Shown: one piece after another, positions 28,400 through 35,948 of the stretch
Layout: each line of letters starts with the position of its first letter
Numbering within the stretch: position 1 is the stretch's first letter
From: Agromyces sp. Leaf222
GTDB taxonomy: Bacteria; Actinomycetota; Actinomycetes; Actinomycetales; Microbacteriaceae
Assembly (NCBI RefSeq): GCF_001421565.1
Contig: NZ_LMKQ01000003.1
Span: 94,588 to 158,587 of the forward strand
Direction of reading: 5' to 3'
DNA length: 64,000 nt
The notes under the pieces: model-generated
The model's database searches: none
What the model was told of the DNA's origin: nothing
Seen by the model: the letters and a program-made list of their open reading frames with translations, nothing else
Made by a program: the position numbers and the translations under genes

Positions 28400-28431
28400 A
28401 GAGGGGCGGATGCCGCGGCATCCGCCCCTCT
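28400..28431 (+). terminator. Terminator after YhgE/Pip gene, shared core
   Basis: A perfect palindrome with 16-bp arms (28400-28415 and 28416-28431), built of AGAGGGGC plus the GGATGCCGCGGCATCC core and its complement. It also stands downstream of the convergent DUF4386 gene (stop 28465) and may serve both sides. Confidence 0.85.
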
Positions 28432-28464
28432 TCTGCACCGTCGGCCGGGCGCGAACGCGCGACC

Positions 28465-29157
28465 TCAGAGCGGGAACAGCAGGGCGACGCCCGTGCCCAC
28501 GAGCCAGACCGACCACGCGATGTAGGCGAACGGCGTCACCGCACCGGCCAGTCGCCAACCTCGCTCCTCGAACCCGCCGACGAACTCGAGCGAGCACAGC
28601 GCCAGCAGGGCTCCGACGAGGATTCCGATGAGCCCGATCCACCACGGCACCGCGGCCGACTGCATGATCGCGACCCCGACGAGGATCGTCCATGCACCGC
28701 TGAAGAGATACCCCAGGTGCTCTCCGACCGCGACCCCGAGGTAGCGGTTGAACGACTGGAACACGACGTCGATCGCCTCACGCCGCGCAGGCGACGACTC
28801 GGGATCCGCGCTCTCCCTCGCCAGGAAGGGAACGAGGAAGGGCCAGCGCACGAGCCCCAGGAACTGCACGGCCGCCGCGAGCACCCCGACGACGAGACCG
28901 GTCGCGACGAGCGTCGCGTCGGCGTCGGCCAGCGCGCCGGCGACGAGCACCGCCGCCGGCGCGAGCAGCACGGCCGTCAACGCGAAGCACCACCACAGGA
29001 GCACGAGCGATGACCCGCCCGCCCTGAAGCGCTCGAGGATCTCGGTGGTGGGCCTGCGGAGGATGTCGGGGTAGGAGAATCGCGCCGCGAGCGCCGCGAA
29101 GGCGACGTTGAACGCGATCGGGAGCAGGATGAGGAGGATGCCGGTGGCGATGCGCAT
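28465..29157 (-). CDS. DUF4386-like six-helix membrane protein
   Basis: A protein of 230 residues with about six membrane segments: MRIATGILLILLPIAFNVAF, then blocks near 50-75, 82-105, 150-170, 175-195 and 205-228. LVRWPFLVPFLA and FNRYLGVAVGEHLGYLF resemble DUF4386 proteins, which have no established function. The gene starts 5 nt after the stop of the upstream membrane-protein gene, so the two are co-transcribed. Transcription starts near the palindromic region at 29759-29779 shared with a divergent TetR gene, which probably controls the pair. Confidence 0.75.
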   Translation of the reverse strand: MRIATGILLILLPIAFNVAFAALAARFSYPDILRRPTTEILERFRAGGSSLVLLWWCFALTAVLLAPAAVLVAGALADADATLVATGLVVGVLAAAVQFLGLVRWPFLVPFLARESADPESSPARREAIDVVFQSFNRYLGVAVGEHLGYLFSGAWTILVGVAIMQSAAVPWWIGLIGILVGALLALCSLEFVGGFEERGWRLAGAVTPFAYIAWSVWLVGTGVALLFPL

Positions 29158-29162
29158 GACGG

Positions 29163-29729
29163 TCAGGCCCCCGTCGTGGCGACGTCGACCACGGGCGACG
29201 GCCGAGCGGCCCGCCGCGCATTCCGCGGCCCGAGGATCCGCCGCAGCACGAGGCCGGTGAGGATCGTGGCGACGAGCGCCCCGCTCGAACCGAAGACGAC
29301 GTGCCCGCGGTCGAGGTCGACGATGACGAGCGCCGTGATGGTCCACGCGGCCGCCCAGGCTGCGGCGACGGTCGCCGCCCAGAGTGCGCCGACGCGGAGG
29401 CGCGCGCCGAGGGCGACCGCCTGCGCTCCGCCGACGAGCACGCCGGTCACGAGCCCGGTGAGCGCCGCCGCAGCCGGGGTGACGGGCGGGCCGAACAGCG
29501 CGACCGAGACGGCGGCGCCGCCCGCGAGGCCGACCACGGTCGCGACGAGCCAGCGCCAGTCGTCGGCACGACCGAGCGCGAGCCACTGGGCTCCGCCGAC
29601 GACGGCACCGGCGATCGCTCCGGCCGCGAGGCCCGTGAGCGGGTCGGCCACCGACCCGACCGTGAGCATCGCGAGCAGACCGCCGAGCGGGAAGGCAAGG
29701 AAGGTGGGGATCCAGCGGAGGAGAGACAT
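29163..29729 (-). CDS. Small glycine/alanine-rich membrane protein
   Basis: A protein of 188 residues with about five or six hydrophobic segments. Two related stretches, AGAIAGAVVGGAQWLALGRA and LVTGVLVGGAQAVALGARLR, show an internal duplication of a glycine-rich helix pair. The tail is basic and then polar. I do not recognise a named family. It is the first gene of a two-gene unit with the DUF4386-like gene and is divergent from a TetR gene across 78 bases. TetR-controlled efflux or membrane-protection function is possible but unproven. Confidence 0.7.
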   Translation of the reverse strand: MSLLRWIPTFLAFPLGGLLAMLTVGSVADPLTGLAAGAIAGAVVGGAQWLALGRADDWRWLVATVVGLAGGAAVSVALFGPPVTPAAAALTGLVTGVLVGGAQAVALGARLRVGALWAATVAAAWAAAWTITALVIVDLDRGHVVFGSSGALVATILTGLVLRRILGPRNARRAARPSPVVDVATTGA

Positions 29730-29758
29730 GAGGGACTCCGATCACGGTTGCGTGCGCT

Positions 29759-29779
29759 GTACGTTATATCATAATGTAC
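29759..29779. promoter_or_regulatory. AT-rich operator between TetR and membrane-protein genes
   Basis: GTACGTTAT (29759-29767) and ATAATGTAC (29771-29779) are near-perfect inverse complements around ATC. A further GTACGCTAC follows at 29783-29791. The stretch is unusually AT-rich for the window and lies between the divergent starts at 29729 and 29808, so it is the likely operator and promoter region for both directions. Confidence 0.7.
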
Positions 29780-29807
29780 GCTGTACGCTACAGATCGAGG
29801 AGGACGG

Positions 29808-30467
29808 ATGACCGACGCCGCATCCCCGCGAACCCGGCGCCCGCGCAACTCCCTCACCGAGCACGAGATCCTCGACGCCGCCGAGTCCGTGGCCGCGAAC
29901 GGGTTCGCCGCCCTGACCATGCGGGCGGTCGCCGACGAGCTCGGGGCGTCGCCCATGGCGCTCTACCGCTACTTCGCGACGAAGGACGAGCTCGTCGACG
30001 CCCTGCTCGACCGCGTGCTCGGTCGCATCGAGTTCGCCGACGAGGTCGACACGTCCGAGTCCGGCGCGCCCGGCGACCCCCGCGCCGAGCTCGACGACTT
30101 CGCCCACCGCCACCTCGCGCTGCTGCTCGCGCATCCGTGGGCGGTCGCGCCGCTCGTCGCGCACCCCCTCCCCGGGCCCAACGCGTTCCCGATCGGCGAG
30201 CACGCCCTCGCGATCCTCGAACGCGCCGGGCTGGCCGGCGACGACGCGGTCGCGCTGTTCAGCGGCATCCTCGCGCTCAACTACGGGTGGGCGTCGTTCG
30301 CCATCTCGCGCAGCGAGCCCGACGCCGCCTCGAGCATGGCGCGGCTCTTCGCCACCACCGCGCCCGGGCTGCCCCGCACCGCCGCGGTCGCCGCCGAGAT
30401 GCAGCGCTACGGGAGCGACGACCACTACGACCGCGTGATCGCGCGCCTGCTCGACTCGGTCGGCTGA
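29808..30467 (+). CDS. TetR-family regulator of the divergent membrane genes
   Basis: A protein of 219 residues. The helix-turn-helix is in residues about 15-65: LTEHEILDAAESVAANG, LTMRAVADELGASPMALYRYF and KDELVDALLD. The C-terminal part (about 85-215) resembles the TetR_C_1 type, with hydrophobic helices and the PLPGPNAFPIGEHALAIL stretch. GATCGAGGAGGAC before the ATG gives a ribosome-binding site. It probably represses itself and the divergent two-gene membrane operon through the dyad at 29759-29779. The ligand is unknown. Confidence 0.88.
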   Translation: MTDAASPRTRRPRNSLTEHEILDAAESVAANGFAALTMRAVADELGASPMALYRYFATKDELVDALLDRVLGRIEFADEVDTSESGAPGDPRAELDDFAHRHLALLLAHPWAVAPLVAHPLPGPNAFPIGEHALAILERAGLAGDDAVALFSGILALNYGWASFAISRSEPDAASSMARLFATTAPGLPRTAAVAAEMQRYGSDDHYDRVIARLLDSVG

Positions 30468-30494
30468 GTCACCGAGCCGAGCCACCCGCACAGC

Positions 30495-30528
30495 ACGAGG
30501 GGCGGATGCCGCGGCATCCGCCCCTCGT
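30495..30528. terminator. Bidirectional terminator, shared core
   Basis: Perfect 17-bp arms (30495-30511 and 30512-30528) with ACGAGGGGC around the GGATGCCGCGGCATCC core. It lies between the convergent TetR gene (stop 30467) and the NTF2-like gene (stop 30549). Confidence 0.85.
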
Positions 30529-30548
30529 CTCGTTCTGTGGTGCCGGCG

Positions 30549-30917
30549 CTACGCCGGCGTCTGCTGGTGCGCCGCCACGTGCCAGGCGCCGTCATCGTAG
30601 ACGTAGGTGGTCGACATGCGGAGGTTCGCGGTGTCGTCACCGCGTCGCGCGACCGCACGATAGACGACGATGCCCGCGCGATCGCCGAGGCGGATCACCG
30701 CGGGCTCGTGCAGCTCGTACGACTCCCAGGGCGGCGTGCTTCGGAACCGCGCGAGGATCTCGTCTCGGCCGAGCGTCGCCCCCTCGAGCACCATGAGCGC
30801 ATCGCGGGTCATCGCGCGTTGGTAGTGCTCGCCGCCGCGACCGTCGAGGATCGCCTTCCAGCCGGCGTGCTCTTCGTGCAACAGTCGGGCGGGCAGATCG
30901 TCGGTGATCTCGGTCAT
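30549..30917 (-). CDS. NTF2-like (DUF4440/SnoaL-type) protein
   Basis: A protein of 122 residues with the cone-shaped NTF2 fold pattern: an N-terminal helix (LLHEEHAGWKAIL), YQRAMTRDALMVLEGATLGR with DEILARF, then strands ending in TTYVYDDGAWHVAAHQQTP. The W-x-V/I-A-x-HQ ending is typical of DUF4440 and SnoaL-like proteins, which include ketosteroid-isomerase-like enzymes and many stress-related small proteins. No catalytic pair can be assigned. On the minus strand, TAGCGT (30930-30925) lies 7 nt before the ATG, so the transcript may be leaderless. Confidence 0.82.
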   Translation of the reverse strand: MTEITDDLPARLLHEEHAGWKAILDGRGGEHYQRAMTRDALMVLEGATLGRDEILARFRSTPPWESYELHEPAVIRLGDRAGIVVYRAVARRGDDTANLRMSTTYVYDDGAWHVAAHQQTPA

Positions 30918-31035
30918 GGCGACAACGCTAACCGCGATCGGATGCCGCGGCTAGGGCGTTCTCGACCCTGCTCCGGAGATTCTCGGCGACACGCCGATCC
31001 TGGGCCCGGCGCCACGCTGGAGCGCCGGGCGCGGA

Positions 31036-31072
31036 TCCGGAGTTCGGGCGGCGTCGGCGCCCGAACTCCGGA
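31036..31072 (-). terminator. Terminator of the MFS exporter gene
   Basis: TCCGGAGTTCGGGCG (31036-31050) pairs with its exact complement at 31058-31072, a 15-bp stem with a 7-base loop, 15 bases downstream of the MFS stop codon. Confidence 0.8.
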
Positions 31073-31086
31073 GCGAGCCGTGGCGG

Positions 31087-32625
31087 CTAGTGCACGACCA
31101 CGGGTTCAGGGGATTCCGCGGTGGCCGCGGCATCCGTCGGCTGCGCCGTGTGCGAGAGCGACAGGCCGTGCCCCCGACGACGGAACAGCAGGGCGGCGAG
31201 CACCGCGCCGAAGGCGAAGAACGCCGCGCCCCACCAGTAGGCCACCGCGTAGCTGTGCACGGCGGCCTCGGCTGCGATCGCCGGCGTGGTGGGCAGGTGG
31301 TCGGCGAGGTAGTCGGTCGCGGCGGTCGCGGCGAGCGTGTTGAGCAGCGCCGTGCCGATCGATCCGCCGACCTGCTGGCTCGTGTTGACCGTGGCGGAGG
31401 CGACGCCCGCGAACTGCCGGTCGACGCCGAGCGTCGCGGTCTGCATGGATGCCGGCATGATCGACCCCATCGCGAAGCCGATGATCATCAGGGGCGGCAG
31501 CACGTCGGCGGCGTAGGTGCTGTCGAGCCCGAGACGGGTCAGGTAGACCATGCCGATGGCACCGAGCGCCATGCCCAACGGCACCATGACCTTGGGCCCG
31601 AATCGCGGCACGAAGATGTTCGTCGACAGCTGCGCGGCGAGCACGAGCATGCCGATCATCGGCAGGAACGACAGTCCGGTCTGGATCGGCGAGTAGCCGA
31701 GCGAGGTCTGCAGGTAGTAGGTCACGAACAGGAAGATGCCGAACATGCCGGCGCCCGCGATGAGCACCGAGGCGTAGGCGGCGCCGCGGTTGCGGTCGAG
31801 CACGATCGACAGCGGCAGCAGGGGGTGGCTCGCACGGCGCTGCCACAGCACGAACACGATCAGGAGCACCGCGGATGCCGCGAGGAAGCCCCACGTGAGC
31901 GGGGAGTCCCAGCCCTCGGACTCGGCGTTCGAGAAGCCGTAGACCAGCGAGAAGAGCGCGCCGGAGACGAGCACCGTGCCGGGGATGTCGAGCTTCGGAC
32001 GCGGGCCGACGCGCTTCGCGTTCGTGACGAACACGAGGGCGCCGACGATCGCGACGGCGGCGATGAACACGTTGATGTACAGGTTCCAGCGCCAGTCGAA
32101 GTTCTCGGTCAGCACGCCGCCGAGCAGGAGGCCGACCGCGCCGCCGGCACCGGCGATCGCGCCGAACACGCCGAACGCGCGAGCGCGCTCCTTGGGGATC
32201 ACGAAGGTGGTGGTCAGCACGGCGAGCGCGGTCGGGGCGAGCAGCGCACCGAAGGCGCCCTGCAGCGCACGCGCGCCGACGAGCAGTTCGAACGAGCCGG
32301 CTGCGCCACCGAGGGCGGATGCCACGGCGAAGCCGACGAGTCCGATGATGAACGTGCGCTTGCGGCCGACGAGGTCGGAGAGGCGGCCGCCGAGCAGCAG
32401 CAGGCTGCCGAAGGCGAGCGAGTAGGCCGTGATGATCCACTGGCGCTGGCCGTCGGTGAAGCCGAGGTCGGCCTGGGCCGCGGGGAGCGCGATGTTCACC
32501 ACCGTGGAGTCGAGGACGACCATGAGCTGGGCCAGCCCGACGACGGTGAGGGTCCACCACCGACGGGACGAGGGCGCTGGGGCCGACGCGGTCGTCTGCG
32601 TCGGAGCCGAGGAGGTGTTGGTCAT
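31087..32625 (-). CDS. DHA2-family MFS drug exporter
   Basis: A protein of 512 residues with about 14 membrane segments, as in EmrB/QacA-type drug:H+ antiporters. Typical motifs are LDSTVVNIALPAAQADLGFT in the first segment, GRLSDLVGRKRTFIIG (MFS motif A) and GARALQGAFGALLAPTALA (motif C region). The last 30 residues are polar (SLSHTAQPTDAAATAE). On the minus strand, TATAGT (32638-32633) is 7 nt before the ATG. The 134-base gap to the divergent TetR gene holds several GTTTCGG/GTTC repeats, the likely operators. Multidrug or antiseptic export under TetR control is the expected role; the natural substrate is unknown. Confidence 0.92.
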   Translation of the reverse strand: MTNTSSAPTQTTASAPAPSSRRWWTLTVVGLAQLMVVLDSTVVNIALPAAQADLGFTDGQRQWIITAYSLAFGSLLLLGGRLSDLVGRKRTFIIGLVGFAVASALGGAAGSFELLVGARALQGAFGALLAPTALAVLTTTFVIPKERARAFGVFGAIAGAGGAVGLLLGGVLTENFDWRWNLYINVFIAAVAIVGALVFVTNAKRVGPRPKLDIPGTVLVSGALFSLVYGFSNAESEGWDSPLTWGFLAASAVLLIVFVLWQRRASHPLLPLSIVLDRNRGAAYASVLIAGAGMFGIFLFVTYYLQTSLGYSPIQTGLSFLPMIGMLVLAAQLSTNIFVPRFGPKVMVPLGMALGAIGMVYLTRLGLDSTYAADVLPPLMIIGFAMGSIMPASMQTATLGVDRQFAGVASATVNTSQQVGGSIGTALLNTLAATAATDYLADHLPTTPAIAAEAAVHSYAVAYWWGAAFFAFGAVLAALLFRRRGHGLSLSHTAQPTDAAATAESPEPVVVH

Positions 32626-32652
32626 GACGGAGACTATATACGGAACTACCCA

Positions 32653-32700
32653 GTTTCGGAACCTTCACGTTTCGGATCTTTCGAGTTCCTGAACTATGCT
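32653..32700. promoter_or_regulatory. TetR operator region between MFS and TetR genes
   Basis: Direct repeats GTTTCGGAAC (32653-32662) and GTTTCGGATC (32669-32678), 16 bases apart, are followed by the small palindrome GTTCCTGAAC (32685-32694) and a -10-like TATGCT (32695-32700) directed at the TetR gene. The repeated half-sites lie between the two divergent promoters and are the best candidates for regulator binding. Confidence 0.55.
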
Positions 32701-32759
32701 GTTCTCGTGCGGCGCAGAACCACCCGCACGCACCTGACGCTCGAGATGGGATAGCCGCA

Positions 32760-33452
32760 ATGACGCAGCTCGACCTCCCCGCCGACACGGCGGCCGCAGA
32801 CACCACCACGGCACCCCGCCTCGGGCGCAAGCGCGACCACTCCCGAGACCCCGAGATCCTCGACGCCGCGATCGAGATCCTCGCCGAGACCGGCTACGAG
32901 GGCATGACCATCGAGATGGTCGCAAGCCGGGTGAAGGCGGGCAAGGCCACGCTCTACCGACGCTGGCCCTCGAAGGCCGAGCTCGTGCTCGACGCGGTCG
33001 CCTGCATGAAGCGCGGCGACCTCGAGGCCCCGCTCCCCGACACCGGAACACTCCGCGGCGACCTCATCGCCCTCATCAAGCCGCGCTCGATCGCCGAGGC
33101 CGAGAAGAAGCTGCAGGTCATGTCCGGGCTCGCGTCGATGCTCTCGCGCTCGCCCGAACTCGCCGACACCGCCTACGCGACGCTCGTCGAACCCCGCGCC
33201 ACCATCAACCGCACGCTCTTCCAGCGCGCCCTCGACCGCGGCGAGATCACCGGAGACCACGACCTCGACACGCTGTCGGTCGTGAGCGCCGCCATGGCCT
33301 CGTACCGCCTGCTGATGCTGCGCAAGCCGGTCGACCGCGAGTTCCTGCTCTCGATCATCGACGGCGTGATCCTGCCCGCGCTCGGCCTGGCGGCGGGCGA
33401 TGCCGAGGCCACCGGCGAGGGCGAGCCGGCCGGTCGGCGGGCGCAGGGCTGA
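32760..33452 (+). CDS. TetR-family regulator of the divergent MFS exporter
   Basis: A protein of 230 residues. The helix-turn-helix lies in about 28-78 (DPEILDAAIEILAETGYEG, IEMVASRVKAGKATLYRRWP and SKAELVLDAV), the RKxxxR-type N-terminus and RRWPSK being typical of the AcrR-like regulators with a TetR_C_11-like ligand domain. Residues 95-215 are helical. The gene is divergent from the DHA2 exporter and probably represses it. The transcript seems to have a leader of about 50 nt, unlike many neighbours. The stop codon lies inside the first unit of a 28-bp tandem repeat. Confidence 0.9.
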   Translation: MTQLDLPADTAAADTTTAPRLGRKRDHSRDPEILDAAIEILAETGYEGMTIEMVASRVKAGKATLYRRWPSKAELVLDAVACMKRGDLEAPLPDTGTLRGDLIALIKPRSIAEAEKKLQVMSGLASMLSRSPELADTAYATLVEPRATINRTLFQRALDRGEITGDHDLDTLSVVSAAMASYRLLMLRKPVDREFLLSIIDGVILPALGLAAGDAEATGEGEPAGRRAQG

Positions 33453-33500
33453 CGCCCGGCTGCGGCATCCGTAGGGCTGACGCCCGGCCGCGGCATCCGC
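33445..33500. repeat. 28-bp tandem duplication across a gene end
   Basis: Two adjacent 28-base units (33445-33472 and 33473-33500) differ at only one position (CGGCTGCGG versus CGGCCGCGG). Each contains AGGGCTGACGCCCGGC and GCGGCATCC. The first unit covers the TetR stop codon, and the second ends 1 base before the corA stop. Confidence 0.85.
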
Positions 33501-33501
33501 C

Positions 33502-34518
33502 CTACAGCCAGCCCTTGCGCTTGAACAGCCCGTAGAGCAGGCCCGCGAAGGCGAGCATGAGCACCAGGGCGAACGGATAGCCCCACGGCTCGTCGAGCTC
33601 GGGCATGAACCTGAAGTTCATGCCGTAGATGCCCGCGATGAGCGTCGGCGCGAAGATGATCGCCGCCCAGCTCGAGACCTTCTTGGCCTGCTCGCTCTGC
33701 GCGACGGCCGCCTCGGAGAGCACCTTCGTCTCCTCGTTCTGCCGCTGCGCGACGAGCGTGGAGTGCACCTGCAGCGCATTCTGCAGCAGCTGGCGGAAGG
33801 TGTCGCCGCGCTCGACGATGCGGATGACGTGATCCTTCACGTCGCGCAGGTAGCGCTGCAGCTCGAGGTCGACGGAGTACTTCTCGAAGCCGCGCTCGAG
33901 CGCATCGAACATGCCCACGAGCGGACGCGTGGCCCGTTGGAACTCCATGACCTCCGCCGCGAGGTCGTAGATGCGACGGGTGACCTCGGGGTCGCCCGAG
34001 AAGAGCTGCTCCTCGATCTCGTCGATGTCGTTCTCGAGGCCGGCGTCGACGGGCGAGTACTCGTCGACGACCTCGTCGAGCACGGCGTAGAGCACCGCCT
34101 CCGGGCCCTTGGCGAGCAGTTCGGGCGTGGACTCGAGCCGCTGCCGCACGCGAGCCAGGTTCGGCGACTCCGCATGGCGGATGGTGATCGCGAAATCGGG
34201 CCCGATGAACACGTGCAGCTCGCCGAACTCGACCTCCTCCTCTGCGTCGAGGTATCTGGCGGGCCGGAGCACGACGAAGAGCGAGTCGCCGTAGCGCTCG
34301 AGCTTGGCCCGCTGGTGGCCCTTGCGGGTGTCCTCGACGGCGAGCGGATGCAGGTCGAACTCCGTGGCGAGCGCGTCGAGCTCGGCGTCGGTCGGGCGGT
34401 AGAGCCCGATCCACGCGAAGCCGCCGTGCTCCTCGCGCGTCTCGAAGGTCTCCTCGAGCGAGGTCGGGACGGCGACTCGGAGGCCACCCTGGTAGATCGC
34501 ATTGTCGACGACGGGCAT
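33502..34518 (-). CDS. corA: CorA-family magnesium/cobalt transporter
   Basis: A protein of 338 residues. The long cytosolic domain (1-275) is followed by two membrane segments and the hallmark YGMNF motif between them (about residue 301), then MPELDEPWGYPFAL and a basic C-terminus KRKGW. ENDIDEIEEQLFSG and YLRDVKDHVIRI are typical of the CorA stalk helix. CorA forms pentameric channels for Mg2+ and Co2+ (sometimes Zn2+). The start ATG is at 34516-34518. The gene is monocistronic and divergent from the Ebo/isoprenoid operon. Confidence 0.94.
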   Translation of the reverse strand: MPVVDNAIYQGGLRVAVPTSLEETFETREEHGGFAWIGLYRPTDAELDALATEFDLHPLAVEDTRKGHQRAKLERYGDSLFVVLRPARYLDAEEEVEFGELHVFIGPDFAITIRHAESPNLARVRQRLESTPELLAKGPEAVLYAVLDEVVDEYSPVDAGLENDIDEIEEQLFSGDPEVTRRIYDLAAEVMEFQRATRPLVGMFDALERGFEKYSVDLELQRYLRDVKDHVIRIVERGDTFRQLLQNALQVHSTLVAQRQNEETKVLSEAAVAQSEQAKKVSSWAAIIFAPTLIAGIYGMNFRFMPELDEPWGYPFALVLMLAFAGLLYGLFKRKGWL

Positions 34519-34617
34519 CCCCTCAGTGTGGCCCGGTCGACGGCGGGCGATGGACCGTCGGATCGGCGATCCTTCGGCTCCTCCACTTTTGCATGTTTCG
34601 CGTACGAATGTCGCTCA

Positions 34618-34647
34618 TTGACACCACGACTTTGGGCGAAGTAGCCT
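34618..34647 (+). promoter_or_regulatory. Promoter of the Ebo/isoprenoid operon
   Basis: TTGACA (34618-34623) and TAGCCT (34642-34647) are separated by 18 bases and form the best sigma-70-type promoter in the window. It predicts a leader of roughly 105-110 nt before the first operon gene at 34763. The rest of the gap between corA and this operon shows no gene. Confidence 0.65.
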
Positions 34648-34762
34648 GCACATCAGATCGCACCGCGGCGAAACCGAGCTGGAAACAGCTCCCGTTCGCC
34701 ATCGCGATCACGGCCCGGCATCCGCCGGAATCCGTGCCCGGTCGAAGACGACGGAGGTCAGC

Positions 34763-35860
34763 ATGCTCACCGCCCAGGTCGCTGCCGCCACCGTCGAGCA
34801 CGACCTCGGGGCCCGCATCGACGATGCCCTCGGCGACCACGCCGACCTCGCCGCCGGGCACTGGGCCGATGTGGGTCGGCGCACCGCATCCGCGGGCCCC
34901 GAGATGGCCGACCTCGTCGCCACGTCGGCGTCGGCGGACGGCGGCAAGTACCTGCGCCCCCGACTCGTGGCCGCCGCCTACCTCGCGCACGGCGGCACCG
35001 ACCTCGCCCTGCTTCGGCACGTCGCCGGCGCCGTGCAGCTCATCCACCTCGGGCTCTGCGCCCACGACGACGTCGTCGACGGCGATCGCGTGCGCCACGG
35101 CCGCCCGAACGTCGTCGGCCACGCCGAGGCGAACGCCCGCTCCACCGGACTCGACGGGCCGGCCTCGACCAGGCAGGGCGAGGCATCCGGAATCCTCTCG
35201 GGCGATCTCGCGCTGAACGCGGCGGTGCTCGCCCTCGTCACTGCCCCGGCACCCGAACCGGTTCGCCTGCGCCTCGCGGCCACCGCGCTCGACGCGATCG
35301 AGCAGGCCATCGCCGGCGAACTGCTCGACGTTCGCAGCGAGATGCTGCCGCCGGAGCTCAGCCGGCCGCTCGACGTCGCCCGGCTGAAGACGGCCTCGTA
35401 CAGCGTGACCCTGCCGCTGCAGGTGGGGGCGATCGCCGCGGGCGCCGACGACGTGCCCACCACCTCCGCCATCGAGCGGGTCGGCACGGCGCTCGGCATC
35501 GCCTACCAACTCGGCGACGACGACCTCGGGCTGTTCGGCGCGCCCGAGACCACCGGCAAGTCGGTGCTCTCCGACCTGCGCGACGGCAAGCGCACCGAGC
35601 ACATCCGCCTCGCCCTCGAGCGGGCCGACGCCGCCGAGCGTTCGCACATCGCCCTGGCCCTCGGTTCGCCGGAGGCGACCGAGGAGGATGCCGCCCGCGT
35701 CCGCGCGATCGTCACGACCACCGGTGCACGCGCCGCCGTGCACGACCTCGTGGAGTCCCACCTCGAGCACGGGCTCCGCGCGGCCCGCGCCGATCTGCCT
35801 GCGCCGCTCGCCGAGCACCTCGCCGACCTCGCCGGCGCGCTCCGCCACCGGACGCGGTGA
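34763..35860 (+). CDS. Polyprenyl (geranylgeranyl-type) diphosphate synthase
   Basis: A protein of 365 residues of the trans-isoprenyl diphosphate synthase fold. The first Asp-rich motif is D102DVVD106 (LCAHDDVVDGDRVRHGRPN), and the second appears as GDDDLGLFG (D252-D254), the DDxxG form common in actinobacterial GGPP-type synthases. GKYLRPRLVA near residue 61 binds IPP, and KTASYSVTLPLQ is the usual K-T pair. It elongates DMAPP with IPP, probably to C15-C20 or longer. It is the first gene of a nine-gene operon that also has IPP isomerase at the end and a UbiA prenyltransferase, so its product is likely used within the cluster. Confidence 0.9.
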   Translation: MLTAQVAAATVEHDLGARIDDALGDHADLAAGHWADVGRRTASAGPEMADLVATSASADGGKYLRPRLVAAAYLAHGGTDLALLRHVAGAVQLIHLGLCAHDDVVDGDRVRHGRPNVVGHAEANARSTGLDGPASTRQGEASGILSGDLALNAAVLALVTAPAPEPVRLRLAATALDAIEQAIAGELLDVRSEMLPPELSRPLDVARLKTASYSVTLPLQVGAIAAGADDVPTTSAIERVGTALGIAYQLGDDDLGLFGAPETTGKSVLSDLRDGKRTEHIRLALERADAAERSHIALALGSPEATEEDAARVRAIVTTTGARAAVHDLVESHLEHGLRAARADLPAPLAEHLADLAGALRHRTR

Positions 35861-35948
35861 GCACCGACCTCAAGACGAAGACCGCACGACGAAGACCGCC
35901 GGCCGAGACCGACTCGGCCGCACCCAACCTCGATCGAAGGAGACCGAC

